Source: Planctomycetota bacterium (GTDB taxonomy: Bacteria; Planctomycetota; Planctomycetia; Pirellulales; Pirellulaceae). Taken from it: a stretch of 64,000 nt of DNA. The stretch lies in assembly GCA_017303505.1 (NCBI GenBank), contig JAFLCP010000002.1:1-64000 (forward strand), written 5' to 3'. The position numbers and the translations under genes were made by a program. Numbering within the stretch: the first letter of the stretch is position 1; the number at the start of each line of letters is the position of its first letter. The notes beneath the pieces are model-generated. The model worked only from the letters and a program-made list of their open reading frames with translations, was not told where the DNA came from and made no database searches. Positions 57,196 through 64,000 of this stretch are shown one piece after another.

Positions 57196-57570
57196 ATGCA
57201 TTCAACAGGCAGCTCCTACTTGCTACGACAGTCTCCCGGTGCCGAACAATTTGGCGGTGCTTCCGTGAAAGTATGTCCGAAACGTGGCGATACCGGTTCA
57301 CTTCATATTCGTTTGACTGATTTTCGCACACACGAGATGTTGGGCGACGACGCGGAGTTTCTAAGGGGTATTTCAGAAAAGGCATACGAGCGATTTGTTC
57401 GTGACTACATGCTTGCAAATAACGACTGGGATGTTGAGATTTTCGATTTTGCATACCACCCAATCGATACTGGCGAGCGGACCGTGCACGTTGCCGTATA
57501 TAATGCGCTGGTGTCGGCATTCGCTGCGTGGGATCATACACTCGCAATTTGGAGCCGAAGACGCGGGTAA
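57196..57570 (+). CDS. cassette gene: hypothetical protein, faintly EF-G domain IV-like
   Basis: A 124-residue soluble protein. The order FGGASVKVCPKRGDTG, a helix (FLRGISEKAYERFV) and WDVEIFDFAYHPIDTGERT...NALVSAF recalls elongation factor G domain IV (GxAxVxVxP...VxDxxVxLxxxxYHxVDS), though shortened. Whether it is related is uncertain. The TAA stop comes from attC site 15. Confidence 0.6.
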   Translation: MHSTGSSYLLRQSPGAEQFGGASVKVCPKRGDTGSLHIRLTDFRTHEMLGDDAEFLRGISEKAYERFVRDYMLANNDWDVEIFDFAYHPIDTGERTVHVAVYNALVSAFAAWDHTLAIWSRRRG

Positions 57571-57654
57571 CAATCGCATGCAACGGGGCCGGCGGTCGGG
57601 TCGGTTTTGAAGTCAACGCATCTCGCGCCGGCCCGCTGATGCGTTTCGTTTGCC
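57565..57654 (+). repeat. attC site 15
   Basis: 90 bp, GGGTAAC to GTTTGCC. The left core supplies the stop codon of the preceding gene. Confidence 0.92.
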
Positions 57655-57685
57655 TTCTAGCTACATCACCCTACTTTGAGCAGCC

Positions 57686-58099
57686 ATGTCAAATCTATCC
57701 GCATTCTTCGTTGCCTCGAAATCCGATGCGAAATCCTACATGAATCAAGACTTTAGCGTTATTCCACGCGACTCCATTGTGGAAGCTTCTGGGATCACTG
57801 ATCTTGAAGTCAGTACGTTGTATGCGCTCGTGAAGCGAGAAGAATTTGATTTTGACAAGCATGAATTTGAACCATCGGATGAATCCGATGCATGGAGCCT
57901 ATATCGGCTACCGAGCCGATTTGTGAAGGCACTTGTTGGATTGCAGGAATCGGAAATTGATTCTATTTGTGAATATTGGGCTAACACAGAAGAAATGGCT
58001 TGCGAAGCGGAACCGTTGGTTCCACTAGTTCAGAGTTTGCGGCGAATTGCGGCATTGGTTGAGAAAGGTCGGGACCTCTACTTCTGTTGTTCTTTGTGA
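57686..58099 (+). CDS. cassette gene: hypothetical protein
   Basis: A 137-residue acidic, largely helical protein of unknown family (two helical blocks around an acidic loop EFDFDKHEFEPSDESDAW). It starts 32 bases after attC site 15 and ends 49 bases before site 16. Confidence 0.62.
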   Translation: MSNLSAFFVASKSDAKSYMNQDFSVIPRDSIVEASGITDLEVSTLYALVKREEFDFDKHEFEPSDESDAWSLYRLPSRFVKALVGLQESEIDSICEYWANTEEMACEAEPLVPLVQSLRRIAALVEKGRDLYFCCSL

Positions 58100-58148
58100 A
58101 CTACTCTAGTACTAACACATTCCATCGGCATTATTGGAAAAACGGATG

Positions 58149-58238
58149 GCAGAACAATCCGATGGACCGAAGCGGTGGATCGGCCGCTTTCTGATGGAAA
58201 CTTTACCTACCATCGCTCGGTCATCGGTGGCGTTCTGC
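58149..58238 (+). repeat. attC site 16
   Basis: 90 bp, GCAGAAC to GTTCTGC, arms CCGATGGACCGAAGCGG and CGCTCGGTCATCGG. Confidence 0.92.
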
Positions 58239-58271
58239 CATAATTCGTCGTGTAATGAGGTCGATAGATCA

Positions 58272-58829
58272 GTGTGGGCTCGCGTATCTCAGATTCCCGC
58301 AAAAGAATTTGCATCCTATGCAACGCCAAGGCTGCTAAGTGGCGAGGAACTACCTCATGCCGATTTTGCGTCCGGCATTATGCTTAGCTACGAAAAACTC
58401 TTTGTGCCCATAATACGCGGTGGTAAAACGGCCCCCGTTGGACTTGCGCTCGACTCTGTCCCGATTCTTAATGCTGCGGCTGCTGAGTTTTTCAGCGAGA
58501 ATCTATCTGGCCAAATACAACTTATCTCCGCAAGAAGCGAAACAGCGGATTCCCTTTGGGTTTGCAACATACTGAATATGCTCGACTGCATCGATCAAGA
58601 CCGCACCAAAGCTGAGTACTATCCTGACAACTATCCGCTAGTGCATTTACGAGGAAAGATAAAAACGGCTTTTAGGATCAACTTGCTAAAGGATCGCGTT
58701 GGCTTGTGCCCAGTTTTTCGCTTAAATCTGAATCCGATTCCGCTCGTCGCGACCAAGCACTTCATTCACGAACTTAATCGACAACATCTCTTTGGGCTTG
58801 AACCGAATCCATTTCCTGCCTACGAATAG
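58272..58829 (+). CDS. cassette gene: Imm11/DUF1629-like protein
   Basis: About 185 residues from the first GTG past attC site 16; the open frame reaches back through the whole site to 58134, so the start is uncertain. The second half reads CNILNMLDCIDQDRTKAEYY, later VFRLNLNPIPLVATKHFI and HLFGLEPNPF, the order of landmarks seen in Imm11 (DUF1629) proteins, which are immunity partners of polymorphic toxins. No toxin gene is adjacent. Confidence 0.6.
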   Translation: MWARVSQIPAKEFASYATPRLLSGEELPHADFASGIMLSYEKLFVPIIRGGKTAPVGLALDSVPILNAAAAEFFSENLSGQIQLISARSETADSLWVCNILNMLDCIDQDRTKAEYYPDNYPLVHLRGKIKTAFRINLLKDRVGLCPVFRLNLNPIPLVATKHFIHELNRQHLFGLEPNPFPAYE

Positions 58830-58833
58830 AATG

Positions 58834-58925
58834 GCAGAACCAAGCGTTGGACGCGGAGTCGCCGATCGCATCGTTCCTTAAATCCATGTTGATTGGCGGC
58901 GACCCGGTCAACGCAAACGTTCGGC
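58834..58925 (+). repeat. attC site 17
   Basis: 92 bp, GCAGAAC to GTTCGGC, 4 bases after the preceding stop. Confidence 0.92.
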
Positions 58926-58976
58926 CTTTCCATAAGGTTGGCGTGTGGCTATCGCATTCGAGGGGAGAAGCAGCGA

Positions 58977-59390
58977 ATGAACGAACACGAAGAGTCATTC
59001 ATCACTGCCTTTATCTCAACAGAGAAGCAAGACAGGTATCGATTTTTGCTCGGCAGCGACGACCCAAAACGGCGCATTGAATGTCTCGACCGACTCAATC
59101 ACTGCCGCGACTTGAACGAGAAGTTTGCGACTTGGCTGCCTCGCAATCCTCGCTCAACGACTCGGAACGCTGCGATCGCGGCAATGCTGCGGGAAAGAGG
59201 CAGCCCAGACCTGGTTTATGTGCTCGCGTGCTCGTGTCCTGCGGATGGTCAGACTATTCCATTGCTCGAAGCAATGGACCAAACAACGGCTGCCGGATGG
59301 GGCACAATCATTTCCTGTGTTCCCGGCAAATTGGCCTACTACTTTGATGAGGAAGGGGCAAGGCGAGCGATACTCGAACGTAAATCGTGA
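58977..59390 (+). CDS. cassette gene: hypothetical protein
   Basis: A 137-residue soluble protein of unknown family, helical at the start and with an alpha/beta end (LVYVLACSCPADGQTIPL, GTIISCVPGKLAYYF). The ATG is preceded by GGGGAG, one of the better ribosome sites in the array; the earlier in-frame start at 58893 lies inside attC site 17. Confidence 0.65.
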   Translation: MNEHEESFITAFISTEKQDRYRFLLGSDDPKRRIECLDRLNHCRDLNEKFATWLPRNPRSTTRNAAIAAMLRERGSPDLVYVLACSCPADGQTIPLLEAMDQTTAAGWGTIISCVPGKLAYYFDEEGARRAILERKS

Positions 59391-59407
59391 AACGACGCTG
59401 ACCTACG

Positions 59408-59498
59408 GCCGAACAAGACGGTCAACCCGAGCGGCGGATCGGCCGTTTTCTGAAATTGAAGTTTTTTAGCCGCCGCCAGGTTACCTTTGTCGTTATCC
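59408..59498 (+). repeat. attC site 18
   Basis: 91 bp, GCCGAAC to GTTATCC, with arms CCGAGCGGCGG and CCGCCGCCAGG. Confidence 0.9.
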
Positions 59499-59512
59499 GT
59501 CTAAACTTGAGC

Positions 59513-59959
59513 ATGAAGATTAGCGGCCTTGCCAACCAGTGGATGACGCGCGACGGATTGTTCGCCAGTTTTGATTCAGAACCCTACACCGATCGCAACG
59601 GCAGACTCGACATTCGTGATCAGATGGTGCTCAAACTGCTTGCGCATTTGGAATCGCTCGATGGGAATGATATATACGTTGGCACCTCGCACTCGTTGCT
59701 GAATTTCAACACGCGTGACGTAGTGCGTTACTCGGACCGCGTACCGCCGTTTGCATTCATGCACGTCGCCTGGGGATCGCCAAAACACGATTGTTGGGTG
59801 TATCGAGTTTCCTCACGCAGGCTCGATCGTGGACGTCCGACGTCCGACTGGTACGATGTAGACTGTACTAGTGTTGCGGAAGCGGCGAACCTGATCGTCG
59901 ACGCGTTAGCGTATGCAGAAGTACCTCAGCGCCCGAAACCGCTTCACAATGACGGATAA
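59513..59959 (+). CDS. cassette gene: hypothetical protein
   Basis: A 148-residue soluble alpha/beta protein of unknown family. The start is the ATG 14 bases after attC site 18; the open frame back to 59456 would translate the site. The TAA stop is part of attC site 19. Confidence 0.62.
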   Translation: MKISGLANQWMTRDGLFASFDSEPYTDRNGRLDIRDQMVLKLLAHLESLDGNDIYVGTSHSLLNFNTRDVVRYSDRVPPFAFMHVAWGSPKHDCWVYRVSSRRLDRGRPTSDWYDVDCTSVAEAANLIVDALAYAEVPQRPKPLHNDG

Positions 59960-60043
59960 CAATCACGTGCGCCGAAGTCGCGGACGGTGCTTTTGGGCAA
60001 TCGAACGTCACATTCCGCGACTCGGTGACGTATGTCGTTATTT
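59954..60043 (+). repeat. attC site 19
   Basis: 90 bp, GGATAAC to GTTATTT. The left core carries the stop of one gene; an ATG at 60032, just before the right core, is in frame with the next. Confidence 0.92.
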
Positions 60044-60055
60044 GCATTGAGTGAA

Positions 60056-60451
60056 ATGATGAGTCTCGTGCTCAAAGCGGATGGCACCTACTGCTCGGTG
60101 CGAGATGAAAACGACGCGGTGCTGTCGTATGACGCGGCGCAAAAACTCGCTGCTCAAGAGGCGATGCGTGACCTTCAAACAACGGATCAAGCGATTTCGT
60201 ATGTTCTTTACCGTTACGATGATTATCATCATGTGACAATCACCTTTGATGACTCTAAGAACGGAGTTTATGAGATCAGGCCTTTGTCATTGACTGAACG
60301 AAGTCCCGAGGAACGAATCGATGAGCGCAGAATATTGGAGGTCGCACGACAGGATAGGCGGATGAATGCGGTCCGACTGTTCATGCGATTACACGGTTGT
60401 TCCCTCAGGGATGCTATACTAGGCGTAGCGAATCTTGAGTCGCCAAATTGA
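60056..60451 (+). CDS. cassette gene: hypothetical protein
   Basis: A 131-residue soluble protein with a strand-rich first half and a helical, basic end (DRRMNAVRLFMRLHGCSLRD). The end could be a UBA- or ribosomal L7/L12-like helical hairpin, as in some planctomycete small proteins. The ATG at 60032, inside attC site 19, would add eight residues; I prefer 60056. Confidence 0.6.
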   Translation: MMSLVLKADGTYCSVRDENDAVLSYDAAQKLAAQEAMRDLQTTDQAISYVLYRYDDYHHVTITFDDSKNGVYEIRPLSLTERSPEERIDERRILEVARQDRRMNAVRLFMRLHGCSLRDAILGVANLESPN

Positions 60452-60462
60452 ACTAGTACTGC

Positions 60463-60554
60463 AAATAACAGAGGGTTGCAGACGAAGCCCTCGGTCAGCC
60501 GCCGTGACTTGCGTTGAGTCATCTGCTCGGGCTCGCTGAACCCTGTCGTTCCCC
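60463..60554 (+). repeat. attC site 20
   Basis: 92 bp, AAATAAC to GTTCCCC; arms AGAGGGTTGCAGACGAAGCCC (split 60470-60490) and GGGCTCGCTGAACCCTG. Confidence 0.9.
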
Positions 60555-60583
60555 GACTGAAATGGTCACCGTCTTAAACACCA

Positions 60584-60952
60584 ATGGATACAACAACTTA
60601 CAAGCTGGCGCGTGCGATTGGTGGTTGCTGCCACTTTGCGGAAACGACTGTTTCGGTCGTGCGCAATGTTTCTACAAGCGCTGCAGTCATTGCGCCTCAC
60701 CTCGATGATCTAGAACTGGCATGGGCGTTGCCCCACGCTCTCACCGGAGCTCAACAGGCATTGGTAGAATCCGGACTGGCCGGAACGTCCGTCGAGATTA
60801 CCGGCCTTCGTGTGACAGAATGTGACTCCAATCCGCACATCGTTGCAGTGTCAGCATATATCGCCGCAACCCAGGCACTTTCCGCTGACCGTTTGTTACG
60901 ACCCTTCGTCGTTGATGGGCGGCTGAACTTCCCTTCGATTGCATCACGATAG
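60584..60952 (+). CDS. cassette gene: hypothetical protein, faintly EF-G domain IV-like
   Basis: A 122-residue soluble protein. The stretch ALTGAQQALVESGLAG, then VEITGLRVTECDSNPH and VSAYIAATQAL, follows the C-terminal half of EF-G domain IV (AL..SGLAGYPV.DV.VTL.D...H.VDSS..AF..A...A). It may be a free-standing relative of this domain; another cassette (57196) shows similar traces. No GTPase domain is present. Function unknown. Confidence 0.6.
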   Translation: MDTTTYKLARAIGGCCHFAETTVSVVRNVSTSAAVIAPHLDDLELAWALPHALTGAQQALVESGLAGTSVEITGLRVTECDSNPHIVAVSAYIAATQALSADRLLRPFVVDGRLNFPSIASR

Positions 60953-60997
60953 GTACCCTGTTTCCCTGCGTATCATTGCTCCGTACACTGAAACCGC

Positions 60998-61087
60998 GGG
61001 GAACCAAGCGATGCACCTCAGCCGCGAAATGAGGCGTTTTGAAGTGGTAGATCTCTCGTCGTGGCGAGATGATCGCAGACGTTATCT
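60998..61087 (+). repeat. attC site 21
   Basis: 90 bp, GGGGAAC to GTTATCT. Confidence 0.9.
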
Positions 61088-61103
61088 GCTTTGAGAACCT
61101 GTC

Positions 61104-61514
61104 GTGGAGAAAGCTGACCGAATTAGAAATGCGGCGGATCGTGCAGCTAGAATGCAATACTATGAGCGCCAGGAAACGGCAATGACAGCATTCATTGAGA
61201 CTTGCCGTGCATTCATGACTGCGGAACAATGGGACGATTATTACCCCGAGGCCAAGAGATCTGCGGGCGAAACGTTTCACATCGTTACCGCCCTGATCTT
61301 TGCACTGGGGAAAATTCAAACGCCAATTGTTCCAGAACTTCGAGAAGCGATTGAGTCCGTAATCGAGGTGTGCGGAATTGATCGAAATCGTTGGACAGAC
61401 CTAAGAGCCCTAAACTACGATACGTACTGGAGAGCACAATATGGATATGATGGCGACGGCGAAGGCGACGCACGCTACTATCGTCCTCACTCACCATCAG
61501 AACCAGGCGGATAA
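61104..61514 (+). CDS. cassette gene: hypothetical protein
   Basis: A 136-residue helical soluble protein starting at GTG, of unknown family, with an acidic Gly/Asp/Tyr-rich end (YGYDGDGEGDARYYRP). The TAA stop is part of the left core of attC site 22. Confidence 0.6.
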   Translation: MEKADRIRNAADRAARMQYYERQETAMTAFIETCRAFMTAEQWDDYYPEAKRSAGETFHIVTALIFALGKIQTPIVPELREAIESVIEVCGIDRNRWTDLRALNYDTYWRAQYGYDGDGEGDARYYRPHSPSEPGG

Positions 61515-61599
61515 CCAAGCGATGCACGCAAGTCGCCGGTCGGCCGCAAACATGAATCATAGTTTTTCCGCGGCGACTGCGTGATCGCAGACGTTCTGG
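61509..61599 (+). repeat. attC site 22
   Basis: 91 bp, GGATAAC to GTTCTGG. Nearly identical to site 9 over most of its length. Confidence 0.92.
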
Positions 61600-61608
61600 C
61601 ATCGAAAT

Positions 61609-61986
61609 ATGAATCCACAAACTGTCATTGATGAATCACGTCCGATGCTCAGTGAGTTTCTTCGCGACATCGGATTGCGTCGTGAAACCGATTCTCTCGA
61701 ACTATCGCGGCTACTCGGACCGTTCAGTACTTGGATTGAATTCCAAACCGTTCAAGATGAAGATCGATTCTATTTGGCATCTCGAATTGGCGCGTTCATC
61801 TGCGAGTATATGATTGACTCTGGACTTGCCTCTCGTACGATTGTCGACAATCGAATAGTGCTTCGTATGCGATTCGCCCATCAGGTGGTACGAGAATTCG
61901 ATCCATATCCGGTCGCGCTTGGGATTGCGGATAAAACAACAACTCTGCAACAATTCCTGGATGCAGTTTGCAGTAAACCGCAATAA
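61609..61986 (+). CDS. cassette gene: hypothetical protein
   Basis: A 125-residue helical protein of unknown family, with no motif I recognise. It starts 9 bases after attC site 22, so it can hardly have its own promoter. Confidence 0.62.
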   Translation: MNPQTVIDESRPMLSEFLRDIGLRRETDSLELSRLLGPFSTWIEFQTVQDEDRFYLASRIGAFICEYMIDSGLASRTIVDNRIVLRMRFAHQVVREFDPYPVALGIADKTTTLQQFLDAVCSKPQ

Positions 61987-61989
61987 AAT

Positions 61990-62081
61990 GCGGAACCACG
62001 CCATGCACACGGAGCACTCGAAAACGCGGATTGGCAATGGTTGCCTCACTCCTCGTGCCCGGTGATGGCTGGCCGTTATGA
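61990..62081 (+). repeat. attC site 23
   Basis: 92 bp, GCGGAAC to GTTATGA. The inner arms pair less well than in other sites. Confidence 0.82.
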
Positions 62082-62102
62082 ACCATTGTCGTTGAGAAGG
62101 CG

Positions 62103-62654
62103 ATGCAAGACGTCGACACCCTAATCGAGTTGATCCGAGACCGTCGGAACCAGGAAGCGTTGCATCTGCTCAATGCGTCGCCGGACCTGGCCACCGCACA
62201 CTCGAACCGAGAAGGGCAGCTTCACGGCGCTTCACCGCTTCACTGGGCCGCACACCGCAACGCCACCGAATTGTGCGAACGATTGATCGAACTGGGCGCC
62301 GATGTAAACGACTCGGCAAGCGACTGGTGGTTGACTCCACTCTCCTGGGGCGCGGATGCTGGTAGCGCTGAAGCCATAGAGCTATTGTTGCAGCACGGTG
62401 CCGACGTGAATCAGGATGCCATCGTCGGCACGACTGCCCTTCATGCCGCTGCGATGGGCGGTTCCTCTCAGGGCAAACGTGATCCGCAGGCGTACGCAAG
62501 AACTGCTGAGATACTTATCGCCAATGGCGCGGACATCAACCGGCGTACTACCAAAGGGCGAACGGCGTTGGATGATGCGATCGAAAGAACAAACGCGGTG
62601 GTTGTCGCCGTCCTGCAAAATCACGGCGCTCGATCGTCCAACGGGTCCCACTGA
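62103..62654 (+). CDS. cassette gene: ankyrin-repeat protein
   Basis: A 183-residue protein made of about four to five ankyrin repeats (for example SPLHWAAHRNATELCERLIE followed by LGADVN; TALHAAAMGG; ILIANGADINRRTTKGRTAL). It is a soluble protein-protein binding module with no enzyme domain. The partner is unknown. It is the most easily recognised fold in the array. Confidence 0.88.
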   Translation: MQDVDTLIELIRDRRNQEALHLLNASPDLATAHSNREGQLHGASPLHWAAHRNATELCERLIELGADVNDSASDWWLTPLSWGADAGSAEAIELLLQHGADVNQDAIVGTTALHAAAMGGSSQGKRDPQAYARTAEILIANGADINRRTTKGRTALDDAIERTNAVVVAVLQNHGARSSNGSH

Positions 62655-62659
62655 AAGGT

Positions 62660-62750
62660 GCATAACCAAGCGGTCAACGGGAGCCGCCGATATCGCGAGT
62701 TTTGAAATCATCGTTTTTTGACGGCGGCCCCGTTACCGCTGTCGTTATTG
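62660..62750 (+). repeat. attC site 24
   Basis: 91 bp, GCATAAC to GTTATTG; close to sites 7 and 12. Confidence 0.93.
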
Positions 62751-62786
62751 CCATGCAAGGAAACACTTACGAGTACGGGCCTCCAA

Positions 62787-63191
62787 ATGACAGACGAGCG
62801 TCATTTCACTTCCTATGCGCATCAGGACTTAGATCGCAAGAAGATCATCAAATACGCAAAGCAATTCGACGGCGTTGATATGACGCAGTTGATTGGCGCT
62901 GATGACTCAAAATTTCCGTTTCTCGTTCGATCCGACGACGACACTTACGAACTACTATTCTGGAACCGAACATGTGGAATGATGATCTACATTGATGAGG
63001 ATCCCGTTCGAGCTTATGCTACGCTACAATACATGCTTGAACGGGCCTATCCGGTTTTTGATTCCATTGAACAGGCAGAGCAATGGTCAGTGGCTCACGC
63101 TTGGCCACGCGGTCCATTCCCTTTGACTCCCGAAAAGGCAGAACCAAGCGATGCACCCAAGTCGCCGGTTGGCCGCGAATTTCAATCCTAG
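62787..63191 (+). CDS. cassette gene: hypothetical protein with attC-encoded tail
   Basis: A 134-residue soluble protein of unknown family starting at the ATG past attC site 24. Strand-like segments (FPFLVRSDDDTYELLFW, CGMMIYIDED) precede a helix. The last ~17 residues (AEPSDAPKSPVGREFQS) are translated from attC site 25, in the same frame relation as the gene at 51958. Confidence 0.62.
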   Translation: MTDERHFTSYAHQDLDRKKIIKYAKQFDGVDMTQLIGADDSKFPFLVRSDDDTYELLFWNRTCGMMIYIDEDPVRAYATLQYMLERAYPVFDSIEQAEQWSVAHAWPRGPFPLTPEKAEPSDAPKSPVGREFQS

Positions 63192-63229
63192 TTTTTTGGC
63201 GGCGACATGGGTGATCGCCGCCGTAATGT
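63138..63229 (+). repeat. attC site 25 with mutated right core
   Basis: About 92 bp, GCAGAAC to GTAATGT. The stems match site 9 closely, but the conserved GTT of the right core is GTA, which should impair recombination at this junction. Confidence 0.82.
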
Positions 63230-63240
63230 GACAAACTCCG

Positions 63241-63762
63241 ATGAACACAACCGATCATTCAATCACACGCCGACGGGCACTATCATTGGTCGGAGTCTCG
63301 TTGACAACCGTCCATTTCGGATGTTCTCGCGAGGAACCCGTTGCTCCTCAAGTTGGCACCGTTCCAGCTGATGATGCCCCGATCGAAAACAAACCTGACG
63401 AAAAACACAGAGAATCCATGAACCTGCATTACCTTGAAATTGTAACGACTGATGTAGATGCGGCTTGCAAACTCTATTCACAGATACATGGCGTAACCTT
63501 TGGCGATGCCGTACAAAATCTAGGCGGCGCTCGTACCGCAAACTTCAAAAATGGCGGAATGATGGGCATTCGCGCTCCTATGCACGCTGGAGAGAAACCA
63601 GTCACCAGAGCGTACATTCTCGTCGAGAATATCGAATCAAGCGTGGCCGATGCCGTCAAGGCGGGTGCTAAGATCGCCGTTCCGCCGATGAAGATCGAAG
63701 GTCATGGGCAATGTGCAATTTACTTCCTAGGTGGGATCGAAGCAGGCCTTTGGCAACTCTGA
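63241..63762 (+). CDS. cassette gene: exported VOC-fold (glyoxalase-like) protein
   Basis: A 173-residue protein. The N-terminus has three Arg and a hydrophobic stretch ending in Cys (RRRALSLVGVSLTTVHFGC), so it may be a Tat-type or lipoprotein signal, though the lipobox is imperfect. The rest is a VOC domain (LHYLEIVTTDVDAACKLYS, VTRAYILVENIESSVADAVK, GIEAGLWQL). Metal ligands of glyoxalases are only partly present. It is the only cassette product with an export signal. Confidence 0.78.
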   Translation: MNTTDHSITRRRALSLVGVSLTTVHFGCSREEPVAPQVGTVPADDAPIENKPDEKHRESMNLHYLEIVTTDVDAACKLYSQIHGVTFGDAVQNLGGARTANFKNGGMMGIRAPMHAGEKPVTRAYILVENIESSVADAVKAGAKIAVPPMKIEGHGQCAIYFLGGIEAGLWQL

Positions 63763-63778
63763 GCCGAACCAAGGCGTC

Positions 63779-63869
63779 ACATGACAAAAAAATGCACGCG
63801 AGTTGCGGATCGCGCTTTTCCTGATGGTAAAGTCACTTGGCCGCAACCGCGTGATTTTAGTCGTTATTT
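63779..63869 (+). repeat. attC site 26 with altered left core
   Basis: 91 bp, ACATGAC to GTTATTT. The stems match site 11, but the left core has GAC in place of AAC. A fragment CCGAACCAAGGCG just before it (63765-63777) looks like the start of another attC. Confidence 0.78.
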
Positions 63870-63896
63870 GGCTCAAGATTCAGCCTGTCTTCAACA

Positions 63897-64000
63897 ATGA
63901 CGCGATCGCTAAAGCCGACATACTGCAAGCTCCACCAACGCGTTCTCGAAAAGACTCGCGTTAAAATCGTCTACGGATTCATCGCTGGAACGCCGAAATG
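63897..64000 (+). CDS. partial cassette gene at window edge
   Basis: An open frame of 34 codons from the ATG 28 bases after attC site 26, running off the window. The visible part is basic (MTRSLKPTYCKLHQRVLEK...). It fits the array pattern; nothing more can be said. Confidence 0.5.
   Translation, partial: MTRSLKPTYCKLHQRVLEKTRVKIVYGFIAGTPK

Noticed and set aside
58134-58271. N-terminal extension of the Imm11-like gene through attC site 16
   Set aside because: Would translate a whole recombination site into the N-terminus; a start after the site is more likely, although the true start is not proven.

Overview
The window looks like the chromosome of a planctomycete, most likely of the Pirellulales. 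Grounds: a 50-residue Lys/Ala histone-H1-like protein, an ECF sigma factor next to a TPR-bearing Ser/Thr kinase, very large multidomain kinases (one with TIR and a P-loop ATPase, one with an nSTAND-type NTPase and a formylglycine-generating-enzyme domain), a hopanoid operon, several small Cys- or Tyr-rich proteins of planctomycete type, GGTGCCAGGCACC intergenic palindromes, and sparse Shine-Dalgarno sequences. The taxonomic call is inference; there is no rRNA gene in the window.

Layout. 0-15 kb: housekeeping and accessory genes (SGNH hydrolase, histone-like protein with a strong terminator, Mrp-type Fe-S ATPase, a degenerate NtrC-like regulator, an MBL-fold hydrolase, an SDR epimerase, an HtrA protease followed by a pseudo-protease with an internal PDZ, a YncE/phosphoesterase fusion, an MFS transporter). 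15-22.8 kb: a two-gene operon, a cluster of GGTGCCAGGCACC palindromes inside duplicated 190-bp units, an AlkD-like DNA glycosylase, a secreted metacaspase with Tudor-knot-like domains, a DapA-family aldolase and a secreted metallopeptidase-like protein. 22.9-38.7 kb: a signalling and surface island with a degenerate matrixin-like protein, an ECF sigma/kinase operon, a secreted repeat protein, and two giant kinases transcribed divergently from a shared 333-bp promoter region. 38.8-48.9 kb: a GT-C-type membrane protein, a ferrous iron uptake operon (feoA-feoA-feoB-Cys-rich protein) with a candidate metalloregulator operator, and a hopanoid operon (shc-hpnH-hpnG).

49.5-64 kb (continuing past the right edge) is a chromosomal integron cassette array. 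I count 26 attC-type sites, all in one orientation, mostly 89-92 bp with an RYYYAAC-like left core and a GTT right core. They separate about 22 small genes, all on the + strand. The array opens with four closely spaced, nearly identical non-coding units. No integron integrase is visible on either strand, so within the window this is an integrase-less array (CALIN-like), unless intI lies beyond the right edge. Cassette products are mostly unknown small soluble proteins; recognisable ones are a CPCC-type Cys-rich protein, an Imm11/DUF1629-like protein, an SRPBCC/AHSA1 protein, an ankyrin-repeat protein and a VOC-fold protein. Several genes borrow their stop codon, C-terminal tail or possible start from the attC sequence itself.
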